Origin: Pythium myriotylum | Lineage: Eukaryota; Oomycota; Peronosporomycetes; Pythiales; Pythiaceae | NCBI GenBank assembly: GCA_023091665.1 | Contig: JALJCQ010000027.1 | Coordinates: forward strand, 806,001-870,000 | Length of the DNA stretch: 64,000 bases | Direction of reading: 5' to 3' | Shown here: piece by piece, positions 8,996 to 19,181 of the stretch | Layout: every line of letters starts with the position of its first letter | How positions within the stretch are numbered: position 1 is the stretch's first letter | Position numbers and translations under genes: made by a program | Notes under the pieces: model-generated | Seen by the model: the letters and a program-made list of their open reading frames with translations, nothing else | Told to the model about the DNA's origin: nothing | Database searches by the model: none

Positions 8996-10417
8996 ATGAC
9001 CCAGCAAGTGCGCTTCCCGGACGACTTCCAGTGGGGCGTCGCCACGGCCTCGTACCAGATCGAGGGCGCGGTGAACGAAGGCGGACGCGGCGCGTCCATA
9101 TGGGACGCATTCTCCCACACGCCGGGCAAGACGGCCAACGGCGACACGGGTGACGTCGCGTGCGACCACTACCACCGGTACAAGGAGGACGTGCAACTCA
9201 TGAAGAACTTGGGGCTCAAGCATTACCGCCTTTCGTTCGCATGGTCGCGCATCCTGCCGACCGGCGTAGGCGCCGTGAACGAGGAAGGCGTGCAGTTCTA
9301 CGACAACCTCATCAACGAGCTACTTGCCAACGGCATAGAGCCCATGGTGACTCTGTTCCACTGGGATCTACCCTTAGCGCTGCAGCTCGAGTACGACGGC
9401 TGGCTCGGTGGGGAGTTCATTCAGGATGCGTTCGCGCAGTATGCTCGCGTTTGCTTCGAGCGCTTCGGAGATCGTGTCAAGACGTGGCTCACGCTCAACG
9501 AGCCTTACTGTTGTACGCTCATGGCTTACGGTTGGGGCGAGATGGCGCCTGGCCGCTCGCACAACGCGCACATCGAGCCTTACGTTGCTACACACAACAT
9601 CCTTCTCGCCCATGCTAAGGCTATCGAGGTCTATCGGACTGACTTCAAGGCAGTCCAGGGCGGTAAGATTGGCATCACGATCCCAGCTGACTGGCGAGAA
9701 CCTGCACCGTCAGACGACCCGGAGGAATTCAAGTGCAACCAAGAGGCTGCCACGCGTGCTCTTCTATTTGGCTTCTGCTGGTTTGCTGACCCTGTGTACT
9801 TTGGGGACTACCCTGAGATCATGAAGCAGCGCGTGGGTGAGCGGCTTCCTAGGTTCACTGAAGCCGAGAAGGAGCTGCTAAAGGGTAGCAGCGACTTCTT
9901 CGGCTTGAACCACTACTGCACCAATTACACGTCGCCTACACCTGAGTATCTCAGTGGTGCCAAGCCCGAAGGTAAAGGCAGCTTCGAGTTCGATGAGGGC
10001 GTCAAGCTATCCGAGGACCCGAACTGGACTCGCACTGACATGGATGCCAACGTTGTGCCCTGGGGATTTGAGAAATTGCTACTCTTTATCCACAAACGGT
10101 ACTACCCACCCGGTGGTATCTATATCACTGAAAATGGTTGCTCATGGTCGGGAACGACGAAGGAAGAGTCACTGAACGATGACTTTCGCATCGCGTACTA
10201 CAAGGATTATATCATACATGTCCACAAAGCCATGCAACAGGGCGTCGACGTGCGTGCCTACTATGCCTGGTCGCTCATGGACAACTTCGAGTGGGCCCTT
10301 GGATACTCGAAGCGCTTTGGCCTCCACTACGTCGACTACAAGACCCAGGAGCGCACTCCGAAGAAGTCAGCCTACTGGTACAAGCAGCTGATCAACTCAA
10401 ACGTTGTCCCACAGTAG
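8996..10417 (+). CDS. Beta-glucosidase, glycoside hydrolase family 1 (GH1-A)
   Basis: 473 aa single-domain GH1 (TIM barrel) enzyme that hydrolyses beta-glucosides and related beta-glycosides by a retaining mechanism. The family N-terminal signature FQWGVATASYQIEGA is followed by the acid/base Glu169 (LTLNEP) and the nucleophile Glu379 (YITENG). No signal peptide: the protein begins MTQQVRFPDDF directly at the barrel, so it is probably cytosolic. The ATG at 8996 is chosen because it is the first after the core promoter. Closest in the window to GH1-C and GH1-E, which have equal length and the same short N-terminus. Substrate cannot be told from sequence. Confidence 0.93.
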   Translation: MTQQVRFPDDFQWGVATASYQIEGAVNEGGRGASIWDAFSHTPGKTANGDTGDVACDHYHRYKEDVQLMKNLGLKHYRLSFAWSRILPTGVGAVNEEGVQFYDNLINELLANGIEPMVTLFHWDLPLALQLEYDGWLGGEFIQDAFAQYARVCFERFGDRVKTWLTLNEPYCCTLMAYGWGEMAPGRSHNAHIEPYVATHNILLAHAKAIEVYRTDFKAVQGGKIGITIPADWREPAPSDDPEEFKCNQEAATRALLFGFCWFADPVYFGDYPEIMKQRVGERLPRFTEAEKELLKGSSDFFGLNHYCTNYTSPTPEYLSGAKPEGKGSFEFDEGVKLSEDPNWTRTDMDANVVPWGFEKLLLFIHKRYYPPGGIYITENGCSWSGTTKEESLNDDFRIAYYKDYIIHVHKAMQQGVDVRAYYAWSLMDNFEWALGYSKRFGLHYVDYKTQERTPKKSAYWYKQLINSNVVPQ

Positions 10418-10611
10418 GCAAATGGGAGCTCACCTCGGGGTATTGTTGTGGTTCTTCTTACCGGTACTCAAAAATCGATCATTTGCGTTGACGGCATTGA
10501 ACTGTCCGTTGTTTGTATGTGGGACAGGACGCAGGTAGAAGCCGTTGGTGCGATTCTCGAGTCCCGTGTGCAATCAATCCTGCCAGTTGGCAATCGTTGA
10601 CGTCCATTACC

Positions 10612-11868
10612 ATGGTGATCTCCCCCGGAGCCCATATAGCCAAGACGCCGACAACACCGATCGGCCGACTGCTGCTGTCCGTGGAGATGGTCAAGCCGTT
10701 CGCGCAGAGTGGCGCTGAGGCCCAGTCGCACGCATGGAACCGAGTGCGTGACGCTGTTTGGGGTGCGCGCGAGAACAAGTTCGACGTTCGGAAGCGGTTC
10801 TTCGAGATGGTCGACAAGTGTCCCACCGACGCTTGTGTCTTCAGCAAAAAAGACGCGGCTAAGTTCCAACTTTTGGCCAAGCTGGCCGACGAGGTGAAGC
10901 GCTGCGAGCGCGACTGCCCGCGTATCCAAGAGGCCCACAGCGTGGTGGAGATACGTGCCACGCGCTCTTCTACTCGAGAGCAGAAGAACAAGCGCAAACG
11001 AGAGAACGAGCAGAGTCAAGAGACAGCCGAAACGGATCGAGTACGCCAACAGACAACCAAGCACTACACCACGACAAGAGGCCGCTGGACTGTCGATCCT
11101 GCGAGCGATGAGGTCTTCATCGATCTCGTTGCTGAACTGAAACCCCACTTGGAGATAGACAGCACGCGGAGCGCGCACCTCTGGGACTGCATTGGCGAGC
11201 GACTCGTGGGCAAGCCGTGGCGACGTTCGCTCAAGACTCAAAGCCTGAAACTGCGCTTCCAGTACTTGATGCGCGTGCTCGAAGACACGACGCATCCCGA
11301 GCACAAACGACTCAATCGTAGTCTGCGCATGAAGCTCTCAGAGTACCGCGACCAACTGACGCAACATCGAGACAACGCGAGCGAAAACGAAGTGAAAACC
11401 CCGGACATCAGTCCTGCTACCAAAGGATCAACGGACCCCCCACAAGAACTGCTACCCGATGCTTCCGAGAGTGCGAAGCAGAGCGACAAAGTGCAGCGTC
11501 CTACGGCCATCACTTGCGCGGAGGAGACCCACTCGACGGTCGGCGAGCCCAAGTCGTCCGAGAAGGACGGGGCGAATCCCAAGAACAAACCAGTTGGGCT
11601 TATTCTTCCTCGGAAAGCAGCAGATCGACGCAAGCACGCCACGACGCACGAACGCGACTTCCGAGGACGTATGGACCAGCTTACGACGAAACCCAAGGAC
11701 GACGAAGACATCAAAGGTCTTTCCTCTAGTGATAAGCAGGCTCTTCACGAGTCATTCGTCGATTTACTCTCGCGCATGGACCGCAACCTACACAAGGAGG
11801 CCACGCAGCGCATGCAGCTACTGGCGCTCGTTGTTCAGAGTGTGCAGACGACTCTTGACGATCACTAG
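10612..11868 (+). CDS. Hypothetical protein with a Myb/SANT-like segment
   Basis: 418 aa from the ATG at 10612 (MVISPGAHIAK); the next in-frame ATG is at 10687. Residues about 140-160 are a basic KNKRKREN-type segment that could be a nuclear localisation signal. A globular segment near residues 170-240 (RGRWTVDPASDEVFIDLV, then RSAHLWDCIGERLVG and SLKLRFQYLMRVLED) has the tryptophan spacing and length of Myb/SANT or MADF-like DNA-binding domains, but the match is weak. The remainder is charged and low complexity, ending in a helical segment. It may be a transcription-related protein of oomycetes; no firm family assignment. Confidence 0.6.
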   Translation: MVISPGAHIAKTPTTPIGRLLLSVEMVKPFAQSGAEAQSHAWNRVRDAVWGARENKFDVRKRFFEMVDKCPTDACVFSKKDAAKFQLLAKLADEVKRCERDCPRIQEAHSVVEIRATRSSTREQKNKRKRENEQSQETAETDRVRQQTTKHYTTTRGRWTVDPASDEVFIDLVAELKPHLEIDSTRSAHLWDCIGERLVGKPWRRSLKTQSLKLRFQYLMRVLEDTTHPEHKRLNRSLRMKLSEYRDQLTQHRDNASENEVKTPDISPATKGSTDPPQELLPDASESAKQSDKVQRPTAITCAEETHSTVGEPKSSEKDGANPKNKPVGLILPRKAADRRKHATTHERDFRGRMDQLTTKPKDDEDIKGLSSSDKQALHESFVDLLSRMDRNLHKEATQRMQLLALVVQSVQTTLDDH

Positions 11869-11968
11869 GTTGACAATGACTTTTGCATTATTGTTTCGCG
11901 GTGTGAAAAATAATCGAATGACGTAACACGAAGTACGCTCTTTTCGGTTCTCCTGCCGCTGACCTCGA

Positions 11969-13429
11969 TTAAGCCTGCTCAGCCATGAGTGACTGCGAGG
12001 CCTCATCAACGCTGGCACGTTCGTCACGCTTACGCTCCAGGAAGGCGTGCCACTTCTGGTGGCCACCACCGTGGTGGTACCAGTGGAGCGACCAAATAAA
12101 GGCAGTGAGAGAGGCCGTCGCGAGCAGGTAGCCGAAGATCTGGACGCCCAAAGAGGATGCCGTACACAAGTACACCAGTCCGAGCAAGATCCCCGGAGCC
12201 ACGAGGAAGAGCAGCACGAGGAAGAGTACGGCTGACATGGTCCAGCACGCACTGAAGTAAGCCAGGGCCGTGGCCCAGTCGTAGATGGGCTTGCGGGTGA
12301 GGGGAATCGGATAGAAGAGGAAGATCCCGAAGAGATTGAACCAGAAGTGTACGAGGGCAATCGCAACCGAATCTGCCATGCCCGTGACCATAGAAGCAAT
12401 GAGCGCCGTGCCCGTCGTACCTAAGTTGGCGCCGATAACGATGGGATACACCTGCTCAAGTGTGATGACACCGAGCCCCGCGAGGGGTGTGAGCGTTGAC
12501 GTCACAACTGTCGACGAGTGGACGGCGAACGTGATGGCCGTGCCAGCGAGGATGTTGACGTAGCCGTTGTACGCCAGTACTTTGCCAAGTAACTCTTTGG
12601 TCGGTCCCAGCAGCACCATCGCGAGCATCTTGACGAGCGTCAGCAGCGCACAGACGAGCACGCAGAAGCCAACGACCACGACGATCGCACCAATGGCTCC
12701 GTCGCCAAGACCGGAGCCCATGAACACGCCATCCTTGACGAAGCTTTGGCCCGGCTCGCAGCGGAGCTCGCCCGTGGCGACTTTGTAGATTGCCTTCTTG
12801 TCGACGCTCAGCACCTGTGCCGTGAGAGGATTCACGAGCGCGTCTACAGGGCTCTTAAATTCGCCGCCGTTGGCCTTTGCGTGGGACATGGCTACCGAGA
12901 GCCGCTTGAGCGGGTGGAAGAGGATCTCGAGCGGGAAGAGCACGATCACAGACCAAATGTTGTACATGTCGTGCACGGTCGCAGCCGCCATGGCGCGCTG
13001 GAAGCTCGCGCGGTCGCCCACCTGGCCGAACGCCACCATGATGCAAGTCACACAGGTGCCAACGTTGGCGCCCATGATAACGTAGACGCCCTGGCGGATG
13101 GTCATGCCGCCTGACCCGACCAGCGCCACAATAATGGATGTGACTGTGCCTGACGAGTGGAGTAGAGCGGTTGCGACCGTGCCGACCATGAGCCCAGCCA
13201 CCGGGTTGTCCGCGAAGGCGAACGCTCCTTTCGTGTCGCAGCCGAGCGCGAGTGTGAAGCCGTCGCCGATGAGCTTGATCGCCACCATGAAGAAGTAGAG
13301 CGCAAGCATCGACAGCACTGAGTACACGACGGCCGACATCAGAGACGTCCGCGGCGAGCTTCGCTGTTCCGACTTGGCATCTTGATCATGAGACGGAGCG
13401 ATCTCCACGGATTCGAGCTCCTGCAGCAT
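11969..13429 (-). CDS. Sodium-dependent phosphate cotransporter, type II (SLC34/PNaS family)
   Basis: 486 aa, ATG start, intronless. The protein carries the two inverted repeats of the Na/Pi cotransporter family, each with its Ser-rich signature: LLHSSGTVTSIIVALVGSGG near residue 90 and FAVHSSTVVTSTLTPLAGLG near residue 310. Animal members have Gln-Ser-Ser where this has His-Ser-Ser. GANVGTC and GANLGTTGTA follow in the two repeats. About 8 to 10 membrane segments; cytosolic tails at both ends. Likely moves phosphate into the cell with sodium at the plasma membrane. Lies between GH1-A and GH1-B with no obvious functional link. Confidence 0.88.
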   Translation of the reverse strand: MLQELESVEIAPSHDQDAKSEQRSSPRTSLMSAVVYSVLSMLALYFFMVAIKLIGDGFTLALGCDTKGAFAFADNPVAGLMVGTVATALLHSSGTVTSIIVALVGSGGMTIRQGVYVIMGANVGTCVTCIMVAFGQVGDRASFQRAMAAATVHDMYNIWSVIVLFPLEILFHPLKRLSVAMSHAKANGGEFKSPVDALVNPLTAQVLSVDKKAIYKVATGELRCEPGQSFVKDGVFMGSGLGDGAIGAIVVVVGFCVLVCALLTLVKMLAMVLLGPTKELLGKVLAYNGYVNILAGTAITFAVHSSTVVTSTLTPLAGLGVITLEQVYPIVIGANLGTTGTALIASMVTGMADSVAIALVHFWFNLFGIFLFYPIPLTRKPIYDWATALAYFSACWTMSAVLFLVLLFLVAPGILLGLVYLCTASSLGVQIFGYLLATASLTAFIWSLHWYHHGGGHQKWHAFLERKRDERASVDEASQSLMAEQA

Positions 13430-13684
13430 CGTAGAGATAGCGAGAAACCCGCTATGTTTTCGAGGGCTCGATTCGATTGTGGCCGTCTTGAGATGAGTCC
13501 ATCTTCATTTTCACGACCAAGGACTAGCATCCATCCTTGTCTACATGCATTCGAAGGGAACGCAATACATCTAACTATAGAGCCAATCTGACCCCTGACT
13601 ACCCAGGGTCTTGGGACTCTCTTGTCTTGGCTATGAGAACGAATCTCACCACTCTCCTCAGAACTCGCGGGCGTATCTAAATCT

Positions 13685-15202
13685 TCATCGCGGGATCATG
13701 TTCTTGCAGACGAGCTCTCGATACCAGTACGCCGACTTCTTGGGCACGCGCTGCTGGGTCTCAAAGTCCACCCACACGAGGCCGAAGCGCTGCGAGTAGC
13801 CGAGACACCACTCGAAGTTGTCCAGAAGCGACCATGCGAAGTACCCGCGCACGTCGGCGCCTTGCTGCATGGCCCTGTGCATATGCGTGATGTAGGCCTG
13901 GTGGAAGTCGATACGAAAGTCGTCGTTCATTGCGGCCACTCGCTCTTCGTCGAACCACGAGCACCCGTTCTCCGTGACGAGGATGCCGCCTGGTGGGTTG
14001 TACCTTCGCTGCACCCAGAGCAACAACCTCTCGAATCCCCACGGCACGACGCTGTTACCCATGGCCGTACGAGCCCACGTCGGGTCGTCCGACAACGTCA
14101 CGCCTTCATCGTACACATAGCTATCGTACTCAGTCTCGGCATTGCCTAGGAACTCCGGCGACGGCTCTGCGTACTTGGAGCTGTAGTGATTGAGACTGAA
14201 GAAGTCGGTGCTGCCCTTAAGCAATTTCTTCTCGTCCTCCGTGAACTCGGGAAGCCGACGACCGACCCGCTGCTTCATGATCTCAGGGTAGTCACCGAAG
14301 TAGACCGGGTCAGCGAACCAGCCCAGGAAGAAGAGCAGTCCTCGCTCGGCTGCCTCCTGGTTGCGTTTGAACTCTTGTGGGTCGAGTGAGGCCACAGGCT
14401 CGCGCCACTCGCCCACGAGCGCGATGCCGATCTGGCCTCCCTGCGTCGGCTTGAACTCACGTCGGTAGAGATCGACAGCCTTGGCGTGCGCGAGGAGGAG
14501 GTTGTGGGCTGCGATGTAGGGCTCCGTATCTGGGTGGTGGCGGCGGCCCGGGGCTAGCACGCCGTAGACGTGGCTGAAGAGCGAGCTCGCGATGGGCTCG
14601 TTGAACGTGAGCCACGTCTTGACGCGGTCGCCGAAGCGCTCGAAGCACACGCGCGCAAAGGCCACGAACGCGCTCTGGATGAAGATGCCACCGAGCCAGC
14701 CGTCGAACTCGGTCTGCAGCGCGAGCGGCAGGTCCCAGTGGTAGAGCGTGGCCACGGGCGTGATGCCCTTGGCCAGCAGCTCGTTGATGAGGTTGTCATA
14801 GAACTGGACGCCCTGCTCGTTCACAGCGCCGATGCCTGCCGGGATGATGCGCGGCCAGGCGATGGAGAAGCGGTAGTGCTGCACGCCGAGAGTCGTGAGC
14901 AGCCGCACGTCCTCCTTGAAGCGGTGGTAGTGGTCGCACGCCACGTCGCCCGTGGCGCCGTCCATGGTCTTGCCGGCCGTGTGCGCGAAGGCGTCCCAGA
15001 TGGACGCGCCGCGGCCTCCTTCGCGCGCCGCACCCTCGATCTGGTAGGCGGACGTGGAGACGCCCCACGCGAAGCCGTCCGGGAAGCGCACGGCGGCGCC
15101 GTCGGCGGCCACGAGCGGCGCGGCCGCCGCGTTGAGGCGCTCGACGTCGGCGCGCCGCGGCAGTCCGCCCCACGCCGAGTAGTCGAAGCCGTCGTCCGCC
15201 AT
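13685..15202 (-). CDS. Beta-glucosidase, GH1 (GH1-B)
   Basis: 505 aa. Start chosen at 15202 (MADDGFDYSAWGGLPRR) because GH1-D begins with a matching N-terminal extension (NIWGGLPKK) of about 35 residues before the barrel; in-frame ATG at 15253 would lengthen it. Catalytic signatures are present: acid/base Glu in LTFNEP (about residue 202) and nucleophile Glu in LVTENG (about residue 412). A cysteine follows the latter (TENGCSWFDEE). No signal peptide. GH1-B and GH1-D share the extension, FNEPIAS/FNEPVAS and overall higher similarity, so they look like one subgroup. Confidence 0.92.
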   Translation of the reverse strand: MADDGFDYSAWGGLPRRADVERLNAAAAPLVAADGAAVRFPDGFAWGVSTSAYQIEGAAREGGRGASIWDAFAHTAGKTMDGATGDVACDHYHRFKEDVRLLTTLGVQHYRFSIAWPRIIPAGIGAVNEQGVQFYDNLINELLAKGITPVATLYHWDLPLALQTEFDGWLGGIFIQSAFVAFARVCFERFGDRVKTWLTFNEPIASSLFSHVYGVLAPGRRHHPDTEPYIAAHNLLLAHAKAVDLYRREFKPTQGGQIGIALVGEWREPVASLDPQEFKRNQEAAERGLLFFLGWFADPVYFGDYPEIMKQRVGRRLPEFTEDEKKLLKGSTDFFSLNHYSSKYAEPSPEFLGNAETEYDSYVYDEGVTLSDDPTWARTAMGNSVVPWGFERLLLWVQRRYNPPGGILVTENGCSWFDEERVAAMNDDFRIDFHQAYITHMHRAMQQGADVRGYFAWSLLDNFEWCLGYSQRFGLVWVDFETQQRVPKKSAYWYRELVCKNMIPR

Positions 15203-15552
15203 GCGCGACAAGATGCCGAGTGGCCTCCAAGCAGCGCGCCGGCAGCGCTGCATAATCGCCACGACGGAGGAGCTCGGCGTTGACGCGCACCCATCTTCCC
15301 TCGACGCGCTGATTGGCCTGCAGAATATTTCGCCTTCCGCGTAATCCACGCAACTTCAATGCGGAGCCATGATGCGCACGTGGACGCTGAGCCACTTGTC
15401 GTGACCAGCGTGTGGCGACGCGACGTTCTGATCTGATCTCCGTCCCTTTCATTCCATCCAACACACGCACAGGCTACGAGCGACAAGTCTCGGATCCATC
15501 TCCTCTTCCCGCCCCAACCACGCACCCACGCACCCACCAACCCAACAAACTC
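15203..15552. other. Intergenic region between GH1-B and GH1-C
   Basis: 350 bp holding the promoter of GH1-B and the 3' end of GH1-C (both minus). No gene, repeat or clear core promoter motif recognised. Confidence 0.4.
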
Positions 15553-16974
15553 CTACAACGCAAGCGCGTTCGCCTTGATCACCTCGCTGAAAAAGCGCGC
15601 AGACTTCTTCGCCACGCGCTCCTGGGTCACATAGTCCACCCAGTGAAGACCGAAGCGCTTCGAGTACCCGAACGCCCACTCGTAGTTGTCGATGAAAGAC
15701 CATGCATAGTACCCTCGCACGTCGGCGCCTTGCTGGATCGCCCTGTGCACCGCCGCGATGTACTGCTTGTAAAAGTCGACGCGGAAGTCGTCGTTCAGCG
15801 CCTCTTCCTTGGTCGTGTCTGGCCACGCGCACCCATTCTCCGTCACGATAATACCTCCTTGAGGATGGTACCGCTCGTGGATCCACAGAAGTAGCTTCTC
15901 GAAGCCGTGCGGCACCACGGCCCAGCCCATGTCGGTGACCGCCCACGACTCGTCCAGCGACACCTCGACGCCGGCGTCGTGGTCGATGCTGCCCTTGCCT
16001 TCGGCTGCAGCGCCGCTGAGGAACGCTTCGGTTGCGGCTACGAGCTGTGTGCTGTACGAGTTGACACCGAGGAAGTCGCTGCTATTGAGCAGGAGTTTCT
16101 TTTCTTCGTCGGTGAAGGTAGGGAGTCGATCGCCTGCACGCTGGCGGATGATGTCGGGGTAGTCACCTTTGTAGATCGGGTCGGCGAACCAGCCGAAGAA
16201 GTACAGCAGTGCACGCTCAGCGGCCTCTTGGTTTTGTTTGAATACTTGCGGGTCGTCGGAGGGCTTTGGAAGCATGAAATCGCTGTTGAGCGTAATACCG
16301 ATCTTGCCACGCTGAATAGCTTGGAATTCGCGACGGTAGATGTCCACGGCCTTAGCATGCGCCAGAAGCAGGTTATGGGCAGCTACATAGGGTTCAGTAT
16401 GGCTATTGTGGCGGCGCCCAGGGGCATGAACACCCCATCCATACCCCAGCAAAGCCGAGCACCAGGGCTCGTTCAGTGTCAGCCACTTCTTCACGCGAGT
16501 CCCAAAGCGTTCGAAACACACGCGCGCGTACTCAGCGAACGCGTCCTGGATGAACGTTCCGCCCAACCAGCCATCATACTCCACCTGCAACGCCAGCGGC
16601 AAGTCCCAGTGGTACAACGTCACGATCGGCTCGATACCGTTGGCCAGCAGCTCGTCGATGAGGTCGCTGTAGAACTCGACGCCGTCGAGGTTGACCGGGC
16701 CGACGCCCGCCGGGATGATGCGCGGCCAGGCGATGGAGAAGCGGTAGTGCTTGAGCCCGAGGTTCTTCATGAGCTGCACGTCTTCTTTGTATCGGTGGTA
16801 GTGGTCGCACGCGACGGCGCCCGTGTCGCCGTTCACGACCTTGCCGGGCGTGCGCGCGAAGGCGTCCCAGATGGAGTCTGCGCGTCCGCCTTCGTTGACG
16901 GCGCCCTCGATCTGGTACGAGGCGGTGGCGGACCCCCACTCGAAGCCCTCGGGGAAGTGGAGCGAGGAGGCCAT
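15553..16974 (-). CDS. Beta-glucosidase, GH1 (GH1-C)
   Basis: 473 aa with the short N-terminus MASSLHFPEGFEWGSATASY, no signal peptide. Acid/base Glu in LTLNEPW and nucleophile Glu in IVTENG are both present, as are the sugar-binding QIEGA and HWDLPLAL segments. It resembles GH1-E in this loop (LNEPWCSALLGYGWG in both), suggesting GH1-C and GH1-E are sister copies. Divergently transcribed from GH1-D across about 670 bp. Expected to cleave beta-linked glucosides inside the cell; specificity unknown. Confidence 0.93.
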   Translation of the reverse strand: MASSLHFPEGFEWGSATASYQIEGAVNEGGRADSIWDAFARTPGKVVNGDTGAVACDHYHRYKEDVQLMKNLGLKHYRFSIAWPRIIPAGVGPVNLDGVEFYSDLIDELLANGIEPIVTLYHWDLPLALQVEYDGWLGGTFIQDAFAEYARVCFERFGTRVKKWLTLNEPWCSALLGYGWGVHAPGRRHNSHTEPYVAAHNLLLAHAKAVDIYRREFQAIQRGKIGITLNSDFMLPKPSDDPQVFKQNQEAAERALLYFFGWFADPIYKGDYPDIIRQRAGDRLPTFTDEEKKLLLNSSDFLGVNSYSTQLVAATEAFLSGAAAEGKGSIDHDAGVEVSLDESWAVTDMGWAVVPHGFEKLLLWIHERYHPQGGIIVTENGCAWPDTTKEEALNDDFRVDFYKQYIAAVHRAIQQGADVRGYYAWSFIDNYEWAFGYSKRFGLHWVDYVTQERVAKKSARFFSEVIKANALAL

Positions 16975-17642
16975 GGCGGTCGTCGTGCGGCTTGGCGAGT
17001 GAGGGCGGACTGAAGTGCGGATACACCCTCACCCATTCTAATCCTTCGGGAGCTGCTGATGAGTTGAAGATGAGCTATTGGTGGCGCAGAATGTTCCCGC
17101 GCTGGTGCCACCGATTGGATTGAATCGGTTTGATTGGATGAAAATAGCGCTCGATGGTCATGGAGATCCTGAGCTCCATGGTGGAGTTGCCATGGTCGTG
17201 TACGATTGCAAGCCTCTCACTGAGCCAATGCTTCATCTTGGCTCGATAGAGGACATTTCCACACGTAACCAACGCGCTGCACCGACTCTTAGCCGCTGAG
17301 GAGTTTCTTGTGCCTTTGCGCGAGTGACTCGCTCTTCTGTTTGCACGGACTCATCAAAGACTGATCGTTCGCGGCGCTCGCCCATTCGGCTGCTCGTGCA
17401 CGTTGCTGACATTGGCCACAAGCGAATCGCACTGCGTCTCCACCACATGAGGAACTTCCAGCGCTCAAGTCTCATCAACCGTGGGCCCTGTCTCTGCCCC
17501 GATTATGCGGGAACTTCAACTTGGAGAGGTCTTCGGGTCCGAGTCTTAGCCGAAGACCATTGCCCGACACTCTTGGACAGCTACTCGACCAAGAGCTCAT
17601 TCGCCGATTTCCTGCGCGCCCACCAAGACTCAGCCCTCCACT
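16975..17642. promoter_or_regulatory. Divergent promoter region between GH1-C and GH1-D
   Basis: About 670 bp. Contains three ATTGG boxes (17077-17081, 17114-17118, 17134-17138), i.e. CCAAT on the GH1-C coding strand, in AT-richer sequence, and at 17595-17610 the GH1-D core promoter. No gene recognised. Confidence 0.5.
17595..17610 (+). promoter_or_regulatory. Inr+FPR-like core promoter of GH1-D
   Basis: GCTCATTCGCCGATTT matches the oomycete consensus GCTCATTYYNCAWTTT at 14 of 16 positions and lies about 33 bp before the start codon of GH1-D. Confidence 0.7.
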
Positions 17643-19181
17643 ATGGCTCAAGACGATTCCAAGGCGCCGACCAAGAACATCTGGGGCGGCCTCCCGAAGA
17701 AGGACGAGCAGATCCGCCACAACAACTCGCCCGAGGCTCGCGCCGTACTGGCTGTCGACAATGAAGTCCGCACATTTCCAGAAGGCTTCCAGTGGGGCGT
17801 CGCCACAGCCTCGTACCAGATTGAGGGCGCCGTCCACGAGGGTGGACGCAGTGCGTCCATCTGGGATGCGTTCTCGCACACGCCAGGCAAGGTCTTGGGT
17901 GGGCACAACGGTGACGTGGCGTGTGACCACTACCACCGTTACAAGGAGGACGTGCAGCTCATCAAAAGCCTCGGTCTCAAGCAATACCGTCTCTCCATCG
18001 CTTGGCCCCGGATCCTTCCGGCTGGCACGGGTCCAGTGAACGAGGAAGGAGTCGCGTTCTACAGCAACCTCATCGACGAACTTTTGGCGAATGGTATTGA
18101 GCCCATGGTCACACTCTACCACTGGGATCTGCCCCTCTCGCTCCAGCTCGAGTTCGACGGTTGGCTTGGGGGCGAGGTAGTTCAAGAAGCGTACCTTCAG
18201 TACGCCCGTGTATGCTTCGAGCGATTCGGCGATCGCGTCAAGAAGTGGCTCACGTTCAACGAGCCTGTAGCGAGCACGCTCTACTCCTACGTTTACGGCG
18301 TGTTGGCTCCGGGCCGCCGCCACAACCCGCACACGGAGGCTTACATCGCGGCCCACAACATCCTTCTTGCTCATGCCAAGGCAGTCGACATCTACCGCCG
18401 TGATTTCAAGCCGACTCAAGGGGGGCAGATCGGTATCACGCTTGTCGGTGAGTGGCGAGAAGCCAAGCCATCGGATGACCCGCAGGAATTTAAGCGCAAT
18501 CAAGAAGCGGCTGAACGAGCTGTACTGTTCTTCCTGGGCTGGTTCGCCGACCCTGTTTACCTCGGTGACTACCCAGAGATCATCAAGCAGCGCGCCGGTG
18601 ACTGCTTGCCCAAGTTCACGGAGGACGAGAAGAAGCTACTCAAGGGCAGCAGTGACTTCTTCGGCCTCAACCACTACAGCACCAAGTACGCCGAGCCGAC
18701 GCCCGAGTTCCTGAGCGGCAAACCAGCCGAGGGCAAAGGGAGCCTAATCTACGATGAGGGAGTGATTCTCACGGACGATCCATCATGGCCCCGCACGGCC
18801 ATGGGGTCGACCTCGGTGCCGTGGGGCTTCGAGCGCCTCATTCTCTGGGTGCAGCGCCGCTACAACCCGGCCGGGGGCATCTTCATCACTGAGAGCGGCT
18901 GCTCATGGTTCGATGACAGCAAGGAGGAAGCCCAGAACGACCAATACCGCGTCGACTACTACCGCGCGTACATCTCGCACATGCACAAGGCCATCCAGCA
19001 GGGCGCCGACGTGCGAGGGTACTACGCGTGGTCGCTCATGGACAACTTCGAGTGGTGTCTCGGCTACTCGCAGCGCTTCGGCCTCGTGTGGGTGGACTAC
19101 GAGACCCAGGAGCGCGTGCCCAAGAAGTCGGCGCGCTGGTACAGCGAGCTCGTGAGCAAGAACACGGTGCCTCCGCAGTGA
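17643..19181 (+). CDS. Beta-glucosidase, GH1 (GH1-D)
   Basis: 512 aa, ATG start just downstream of a good core promoter. It has the same N-terminal extension type as GH1-B (KNIWGGLPKKDEQI) before the barrel signature FQWGVATASYQIEGA. The acid/base Glu is in LTFNEP. The nucleophile loop reads FITESGCSW rather than the family-typical TENG: the catalytic Glu is kept but the next residue is Ser instead of Asn. All four other copies here have TENG. No signal peptide. Activity is probably retained but may differ in rate or specificity (inference). Confidence 0.92.
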   Translation: MAQDDSKAPTKNIWGGLPKKDEQIRHNNSPEARAVLAVDNEVRTFPEGFQWGVATASYQIEGAVHEGGRSASIWDAFSHTPGKVLGGHNGDVACDHYHRYKEDVQLIKSLGLKQYRLSIAWPRILPAGTGPVNEEGVAFYSNLIDELLANGIEPMVTLYHWDLPLSLQLEFDGWLGGEVVQEAYLQYARVCFERFGDRVKKWLTFNEPVASTLYSYVYGVLAPGRRHNPHTEAYIAAHNILLAHAKAVDIYRRDFKPTQGGQIGITLVGEWREAKPSDDPQEFKRNQEAAERAVLFFLGWFADPVYLGDYPEIIKQRAGDCLPKFTEDEKKLLKGSSDFFGLNHYSTKYAEPTPEFLSGKPAEGKGSLIYDEGVILTDDPSWPRTAMGSTSVPWGFERLILWVQRRYNPAGGIFITESGCSWFDDSKEEAQNDQYRVDYYRAYISHMHKAIQQGADVRGYYAWSLMDNFEWCLGYSQRFGLVWVDYETQERVPKKSARWYSELVSKNTVPPQ

